DNA of 64,000 nt, from assembly GCA_017405065.1 (NCBI GenBank), contig JAFRBD010000091.1, positions 1 through 64,000 on the forward strand, written 5' to 3'. Positions 60,077 through 64,000 of this stretch are shown in pieces. This DNA comes from Ruminococcus sp. (GTDB lineage Bacteria; Bacillota; Clostridia; Oscillospirales; Acutalibacteraceae). Each line of letters begins with the position of its first letter. The stretch's first letter is position 1. Both the position numbers and the translations under genes were made by a program. Under the pieces are notes generated by a model. The model was not told the origin of the DNA and ran no database searches. It was given only the letters and a program-made list of their open reading frames with translations.

Positions 60077-60265
60077 TGAGGAATGAGGAATTAAGGGAAA
60101 CGCTGATGCGTTTTGATCGATGTACAGACTGATAACAGTAACGCTCATGACTCTTTGAAGCCATGAGCGTTGTTTCTGTTGTGCATTGTTTTCTGTTAAT
60201 TATTTCAATCGGGTGCGGGCAGAGCCCGCCATTCATTCCTAATTCCTCATTCCTCATTCCTAATT
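60074..60265. repeat. Heptad palindromic element, GAATGAG / CCTCATT word (long form B)
   Basis: Left words TAATGAG, GAATGAG, GAATTAA (60074-60094); CGCTGATGCG; middle hairpin ACGCTCATGACTC-TTTGAAGC-CATGAGCGT; core CGGGTGCGGGC-AGA-GCCCGCC (about 60210-60230); right words ATTCATT, CCTAATT, CCTCATT, CCTCATT, CCTAATT (60231-60265). It fills the gap between two convergent genes, starting in the ZIP stop codon and ending 3 bp before the stop of the asparagine-synthase gene. Confidence 0.9.
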
Positions 60266-60268
60266 ATA

Positions 60269-61792
60269 TCAAAACTTGATGTCATACCAAAGCAGGAACA
60301 CATACACGGCGTAAACGCGGTTCCACAGCAGGGCTTCGCCGCCGATGAAGCAATCCCACATTTCCTTCATTGCATCCTGATCAAAGAACATCTTTGAAGT
60401 TTCCGAGAACAGCTTTTCCTCAACGGATCGATTGTAGCGTTCGTCGGCGAGCCACTTTCGAACCGGTACGGGGAAGCCGACCTTCTTGCGGAAAGCGGAC
60501 TCATACGGCAGAACGCTGCTCGCCGCTTTGCGGAACACATACTTGTTCTGCTCCTCGCACAGCTGATATTCTGCGGGGATGCGGCTGGCGACCTCAAACA
60601 GGCGGTAATCGGAGAACGGCGTATGCAGCTCGATCCCGCAGGCGGTGGAGGTGCGGTCGGTGTTCAGGTAAATGTCGCCCTCCAGCCAGAAGGAGATATC
60701 CATCGTCAGCTTGGAGTCGAGCTGATCCTCTTTCTTCGCTTCCTCCCACATTTCAAGGAGCGGATCGGCAGGCTTGACGGTATCGTCATGATCGAGCATC
60801 AGGCTTTTGACCACATCCTCAGACATGATATGAGAGCAGGTCAGATAGACCCAATCGCTCGGGATGACGCGCTTGTGAGCGTTATATCCGCCGAAAAACT
60901 CGTCGATACCCTCGCCGGAGTAAACGACGTCGGCGTGCTCTTTGACCGCCTGACAGCCAAGCGAGAACGCGACCGCGGAGGCGTCGCCGAGAGGCTGACC
61001 CAACTTATCGATCACGGTAGGGATGCGGTCAAAATACTCCTGCGGAGTGATGGTCTTGACGCGGAAGCCTTTGCCCAAAACGGCGGCGGTATCGCGCGCC
61101 AAATGCGATTCGTTGAAATCCTCCTCGGCGTAGCCAACGGTGTTGGCGCACTGCGCGTCAGACGCCGCCAGCAGATAGGACGAGTCCACGCCGCCCGACA
61201 GGAACGACTCCTTATACGGCAGCTCGGTATCCTCGCGCTCCTCGTTCAAGATCTCATTGACGACCTGCTGTATCTCTTCAGCAAATTCGTCGAGCGTTTT
61301 ATCCTTTTCGGGCTTGAACAGCGGCTTGAAATAACAGTGTTTTGTCAATTCGCTGCCGTCCCACTCAAGATAATGACCGGGCATGAGCTTGTACACGCCT
61401 TCATAAAAGGTCTCTTCACCGATAGGATAGCCATAGAACAGATACTGCTGCAGCATCCGTTTGTTGAGCTTCTTTGTAAAGCGTCTGTCGGACACGATCG
61501 CGTCGATATCGCCCGAACAGAGCAGCTCGCCGTCAACAACGGCATAAAACATCTGCTTCTGACCGACCTGATCGCGGAATACACAGCGCTTTTTCCCGTC
61601 GTCGATCGCAAAAGCGAACGCGCCGCAAAGGTGCTGTGCGAGCTTAACGCCCCATTTCTCAAAGCCCTTGATCAGAATCTGCTTTTCGCGCTCCTCACGG
61701 CTGAGCGGGAGACTGATCCCCAGCTCGTCGCACAAGCGCCTGAAGTTGCGGATATAGCCGCTGAAATACCTGATCTGTACCGTGTTTTCCAT
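60269..61792 (-). CDS. Asparagine synthase-like protein lacking the glutaminase Cys
   Basis: 507 residues. The C-terminal synthetase domain is intact: PP-motif SGGVDSSYLLAA (about 199-210), YAEEDFNESHLAR, GEGIDEFFGGYNAHKR and FRKAASSVLP. The N-terminal class II glutamine amidotransferase domain is degenerate: asparagine synthetase B starts Met-Cys-Gly-Ile with Cys2 as nucleophile, whereas this one starts MENTVQIRYFSGYI and no Cys is near the N-terminus; later parts of the fold (GAFAFAIDDGKKRCVFRDQVGQKQMFY) remain. The start is fixed by GGAGGGAC and a near-consensus promoter. It probably uses free ammonia, or transfers amide/amidate to another substrate as in lasso or capsule pathways (inference). 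Confidence 0.85.
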   Translation of the reverse strand: MENTVQIRYFSGYIRNFRRLCDELGISLPLSREEREKQILIKGFEKWGVKLAQHLCGAFAFAIDDGKKRCVFRDQVGQKQMFYAVVDGELLCSGDIDAIVSDRRFTKKLNKRMLQQYLFYGYPIGEETFYEGVYKLMPGHYLEWDGSELTKHCYFKPLFKPEKDKTLDEFAEEIQQVVNEILNEEREDTELPYKESFLSGGVDSSYLLAASDAQCANTVGYAEEDFNESHLARDTAAVLGKGFRVKTITPQEYFDRIPTVIDKLGQPLGDASAVAFSLGCQAVKEHADVVYSGEGIDEFFGGYNAHKRVIPSDWVYLTCSHIMSEDVVKSLMLDHDDTVKPADPLLEMWEEAKKEDQLDSKLTMDISFWLEGDIYLNTDRTSTACGIELHTPFSDYRLFEVASRIPAEYQLCEEQNKYVFRKAASSVLPYESAFRKKVGFPVPVRKWLADERYNRSVEEKLFSETSKMFFDQDAMKEMWDCFIGGEALLWNRVYAVYVFLLWYDIKF

Positions 61793-61821
61793 ATTGTCCC
61801 TCCGTGTCGGATTTTGTCAAA

Positions 61822-61850
61822 ATTATACCACCTGAAAAAGCCGCCGTCAA
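61822..61850 (-). promoter_or_regulatory. Promoter of the asparagine-synthase-like gene
   Basis: Minus strand: TTGACG (61845-61850), 17-bp spacer, TATAAT (61822-61827), 29 bp before the ATG. Confidence 0.85.
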
Positions 61851-61921
61851 TATCTTTACAAAGGATATCCGAAGGGCTATAATGATAATGCAATCATTCC
61901 ATCATTTGAGATGACTGCGAA

Positions 61922-61979
61922 AACCCTCAGTCAGCGTGACACAAGCGTCCGCTGACAGCTCCCTTAGGAAAGGGCGCCT
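61922..61979. repeat. Short copy of the CCCTCAGTC / GACAGCTCCC repeat
   Basis: AACCCTCAGTCAGCG...CGCTGACAGCTCCCTTAGG followed by AAAGGGCGCCTGACG; the two halves form a hairpin. It lies just before the ribosome binding site of the PPC-domain gene. Confidence 0.65.
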
Positions 61980-61997
61980 GACGAAAGGAGCATTCAT

Positions 61998-62429
61998 ATG
62001 GAATACAGGAGATTTGACGATAAGATCTATGTCCGGCTGGATAAAAACGACGAAGTGATCGCCTCGCTGCTGAGCGTATGCGAACGGCAAAATCTGACGA
62101 TCGCTCAGATACAGGGCATCGGAGGGTGTGAAAGCGTCACGGTCGGCGTGTTCGACGCGGAGAAGAGAACGTACAACGAAACGACTGTCGAAGGGTTGTT
62201 GGAAATGACCTCTCTCGACGGCAATCTCACTTACTATGAGGGCAAGCCGTATCTGCATCTGCACGCGGCTTTCGCCTACCGTGAGGACGGAGAAATCAAA
62301 ATGATCTCGGGTCATCTGCTCAGGGCGGTCATCGGACTGACGGGTGAGATCGTCGTCACTCCCGCCGACGGCAGGATCGGCAGAAGATACGACGAGGAGC
62401 TCGGCATCCGCGTCTGGGATTTCGTTTGA
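61998..62429 (+). CDS. PPC/DUF296-domain DNA-binding-like protein
   Basis: 143 residues. A single PPC (DUF296) domain: MEYRRFDDKIYVRLDKNDEVIASLLSVCERQNLTIAQIQGIGGCESVTVGVFD, and HLHAAFAYREDGEIKMISGHLLRA with the paired-His region that lines a metal site in some bacterial homologues. Bacterial single-domain members are trimeric and of unknown role; DNA binding in plants needs an AT-hook that is absent here. AAAGGAGCATTCAT precedes the ATG. Monocistronic with a terminator at 62471-62501. Confidence 0.85.
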   Translation: MEYRRFDDKIYVRLDKNDEVIASLLSVCERQNLTIAQIQGIGGCESVTVGVFDAEKRTYNETTVEGLLEMTSLDGNLTYYEGKPYLHLHAAFAYREDGEIKMISGHLLRAVIGLTGEIVVTPADGRIGRRYDEELGIRVWDFV

Positions 62430-62470
62430 TTTGCGGCTCTTATTGATTATGAATAATAAACATTCCTCAG

Positions 62471-62501
62471 CGGACGCGGCTTTTGTCGTGTCCGTCTTTT
62501 T
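62471..62501 (+). terminator. Terminator of the PPC-domain gene
   Basis: CGGACGCG pairs with CGTGTCCG over GCTTTTGT and is followed by TCTTTTTG. Confidence 0.8.
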
Positions 62502-62549
62502 GCACGGTTTTGTTCATACTTTCTCTGCTAATTATTCACGAAATGTCCG

Positions 62550-62578
62550 TAGACACAAAAGGGATTATTTGCTATACT
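62550..62578 (+). promoter_or_regulatory. Promoter of the terminal secreted-protein gene
   Basis: TAGACA (62550-62555), 17-bp spacer, TATACT (62573-62578). Leader of about 60 nt to the ATG at 62644. Confidence 0.7.
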
Positions 62579-62643
62579 TCTTATAGTGTGTCATCATATA
62601 TATGACTCCGAATACGACTTATTTGTCAATCAAAGAGGTAATT

Positions 62644-64000
62644 ATGAAACGATTACTGATTTTTCTTTTATGCTCCGTGATGGCGCTGAGCTCCCTGAGC
62701 TTTGCGTCAGGAGCTGCCGAAACAGATACCGCCGATACGGCGGCGCAGACCGAGATCGCCGCAGAAGCGGCCAGCGTTGAGATCGCGGATGAAGCCGCCG
62801 ATAATGATACGGCTGAAGTCGGCGCTACCGCCGACGAGGTCGCTGCTACCGGCTGGAATCTTCTTACCGAAGCGCAGTTCCAGAGCAAGCTCGCCGCCCT
62901 GCGCTCCAAATATCCCAACGGCAGTATCTGGGAAGGCGTCTATTATGAATACGGCAACGCGAAAGCGTGGACCTGCTGGGCATATGCCTGCCAGATGATG
63001 TACGAGATCTTCGGCGCGCGATTCTACGCCGACAATCTGATGAAGTATAAAGATACCAGCGTCAATTCGATCACCGCGGGCGACTGGGTCCGCATCGACT
63101 GGGATTCTCACTCCATCTTTATCACCAAGGTCACCGACAGCGGCGTCTACTACACAGACGGCAACGGTACCGGCGTATACAATCAGGTGCGCTGGGACGG
63201 CTACTATTCATGGTCGGAGCTGCGCGCCAGATTCACTTACCGCATCCACCTGCCAGGCAACAATCTGGTCGGCGAAGAGATCAAGCACACGATCGCTTAC
63301 AACGCCAACGGCGGCAGCGGCAGTATGTCTTCACAGAGCGTTTCGGCGGGCAAAGGCTTTTCGATCAAAGAGAATGAATTCTCCCGCTCCGGCTACACCT
63401 TTGCCGGCTACACCGTCAAGCGTTCCTATGACAACAAATGGTTCGTCCTCGACGGCAAGAAGTGGCAGAGCGAGAGCGATATCTATAACAACGGATACCG
63501 TTACGCGATCTACTATCCCGACGAGCCCTACAACATGAGTTCAAACTGGCTGGGCGATCATGTAGAGGCCACCACCTTCACCTTCTACGCCCAGTGGCTG
63601 CCCAACACAGCCACCATTGAATTTGCCGATAATTACAGCGGCTACAACTATATGCTCGGTTCGGATCTGAAAAGCGGCTATGACAAGTATCTCTATGCCC
63701 GCGATACCTCCGTATACTCCGTATCGGTGGACAGTTCCGAAACACTGAACAACGCGAGCTCCCTGAAGATCACCGGCAAATCCGCCGGTTCATCGGGAAA
63801 TGATCTGGCGTTCATTACCTCGACCAACAAAGGCTACGGCAATGGTTACAGCCCGGCGGGCACGGTCGGCGACGACAAAACCCTCACGCTGCATTTTTAC
63901 GCCAAGTCGAGCGTCGACGGCGCAAAGATGTATTTCCGCTGGGGCTTCACGACGAAAACCGTTTCCGTCACCCTTTCCAAAAGCTGGAAGCCCTACACCG
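62644..64000 (+). CDS. Secreted cysteine-hydrolase-like protein with InlB_B repeat (partial, 3' cut)
   Basis: 452 codons visible from ATG at 62644, with AGAGGTAATT upstream. Signal peptide MKRLLIFLLCSVMALSSLSFA, then an acidic Ala/Glu-rich linker (about 25-75). The N-terminal domain has WTCWAYACQMMYE with Cys111 and TAGDWVRIDWDSHSIFITKV with His156, resembling CHAP/NlpC-type cysteine peptidases and the domain of the protein at 56606. An InlB_B-type (Listeria-Bacteroides) repeat follows (about 215-320: IAYNANGGSGSMSSQSV ... GYTFAGY ... FTFYAQW), then a beta-sandwich (about 320-452). Exported; probable surface protein. The full length is unknown. Confidence 0.85.
   Translation, partial: MKRLLIFLLCSVMALSSLSFASGAAETDTADTAAQTEIAAEAASVEIADEAADNDTAEVGATADEVAATGWNLLTEAQFQSKLAALRSKYPNGSIWEGVYYEYGNAKAWTCWAYACQMMYEIFGARFYADNLMKYKDTSVNSITAGDWVRIDWDSHSIFITKVTDSGVYYTDGNGTGVYNQVRWDGYYSWSELRARFTYRIHLPGNNLVGEEIKHTIAYNANGGSGSMSSQSVSAGKGFSIKENEFSRSGYTFAGYTVKRSYDNKWFVLDGKKWQSESDIYNNGYRYAIYYPDEPYNMSSNWLGDHVEATTFTFYAQWLPNTATIEFADNYSGYNYMLGSDLKSGYDKYLYARDTSVYSVSVDSSETLNNASSLKITGKSAGSSGNDLAFITSTNKGYGNGYSPAGTVGDDKTLTLHFYAKSSVDGAKMYFRWGFTTKTVSVTLSKSWKPYT

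Noticed and set aside
60269..61792. Asparagine-synthase gene as a pseudogene
   Set aside because: The frame is intact with a strong promoter, ribosome binding site and complete synthetase motifs; only the glutaminase Cys is lacking.

Overview
The window looks like a chromosomal segment of a Gram-positive gut Clostridia, most likely Oscillospirales/Ruminococcaceae. Evidence: Firmicutes-type operons (hprK-murB-rapZ-whiA, xseB-ispA-dxs-tlyA-nadK-argR-recN, recJ-relA-dtd-MBL-hemZ, flippase-mazG-hup), a dockerin-bearing secreted protein, strong AGGAGG-type ribosome binding sites, and several very large secreted repeat proteins without an LPXTG anchor. No phage, plasmid, CRISPR array, IS transposase or tRNA was found.

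Layout. Positions 1-12931 form a minus-strand surface-protein locus: an Lgt-like membrane protein, a 3190-residue secreted beta-helix/repeat protein, a 62-residue peptide gene and, after a terminator, a second large secreted protein (cut by the window edge) homologous to the N-terminal part of the giant. 13182-19347 holds a stand-alone SNF2 helicase, two related DUF4358 lipoproteins, an SGNH-hydrolase lipoprotein, a TIGR01212 radical SAM protein and an alpha/beta hydrolase. 19674-41768 is a long minus-strand housekeeping block: HU, MazG, a MurJ/SpoVB-like flippase, HemZ, an MBL hydrolase, Dtd, RelA/SpoT, RecJ, a zinc-ribbon protein, RecN, ArgR, NAD kinase, TlyA, Dxs, prenyl synthase, XseB, WhiA, RapZ, MurB and HprK. 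41995-49061 carries a DUF421/DUF4363 pair, SecDF, an aminotransferase and a Wzz/BY-kinase exopolysaccharide pair. 49382-49499 is a solitary 5S rRNA with its own promoter and terminator. 49716-64000 returns to envelope genes: a substrate-binding lipoprotein, an L,D-transpeptidase divergent from an RlmD-type methyltransferase, a dockerin/beta-helix protein divergent from a papain-like/FN3 protein, a ZIP transporter, a glutaminase-defective asparagine-synthase homologue, a PPC-domain protein and a final partial secreted cysteine-hydrolase-like protein.

The most unusual signal is between the genes. At least a dozen intergenic gaps, including most junctions inside housekeeping operons, contain palindromic elements made of tandem 7-bp words (different word at each locus, such as GGTTACA, GGATAAC, GATCACT, GAATGAG, AACTAAG), often next to a GC-rich hairpin core close to CGGGTGCGGGC-GCCCGCC. 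They start at, or even supply, the stop codon of the gene before them. Other elements of the same kind of location have terminal inverted repeats TGTCATTGCGAG, TGTCATCCTGAG, TGTAGGGACGA or a CCCTCAGTC/GACAGCTCCC core. No transposase is nearby, so these would be non-autonomous or RNA-level elements.

Regulation: many sigma-A-type promoters (TTGNNN-17-TATAAT) can be read directly, and two divergent promoters at 52219-52315 place the initiation codon about where transcription should start, suggesting leaderless mRNAs.
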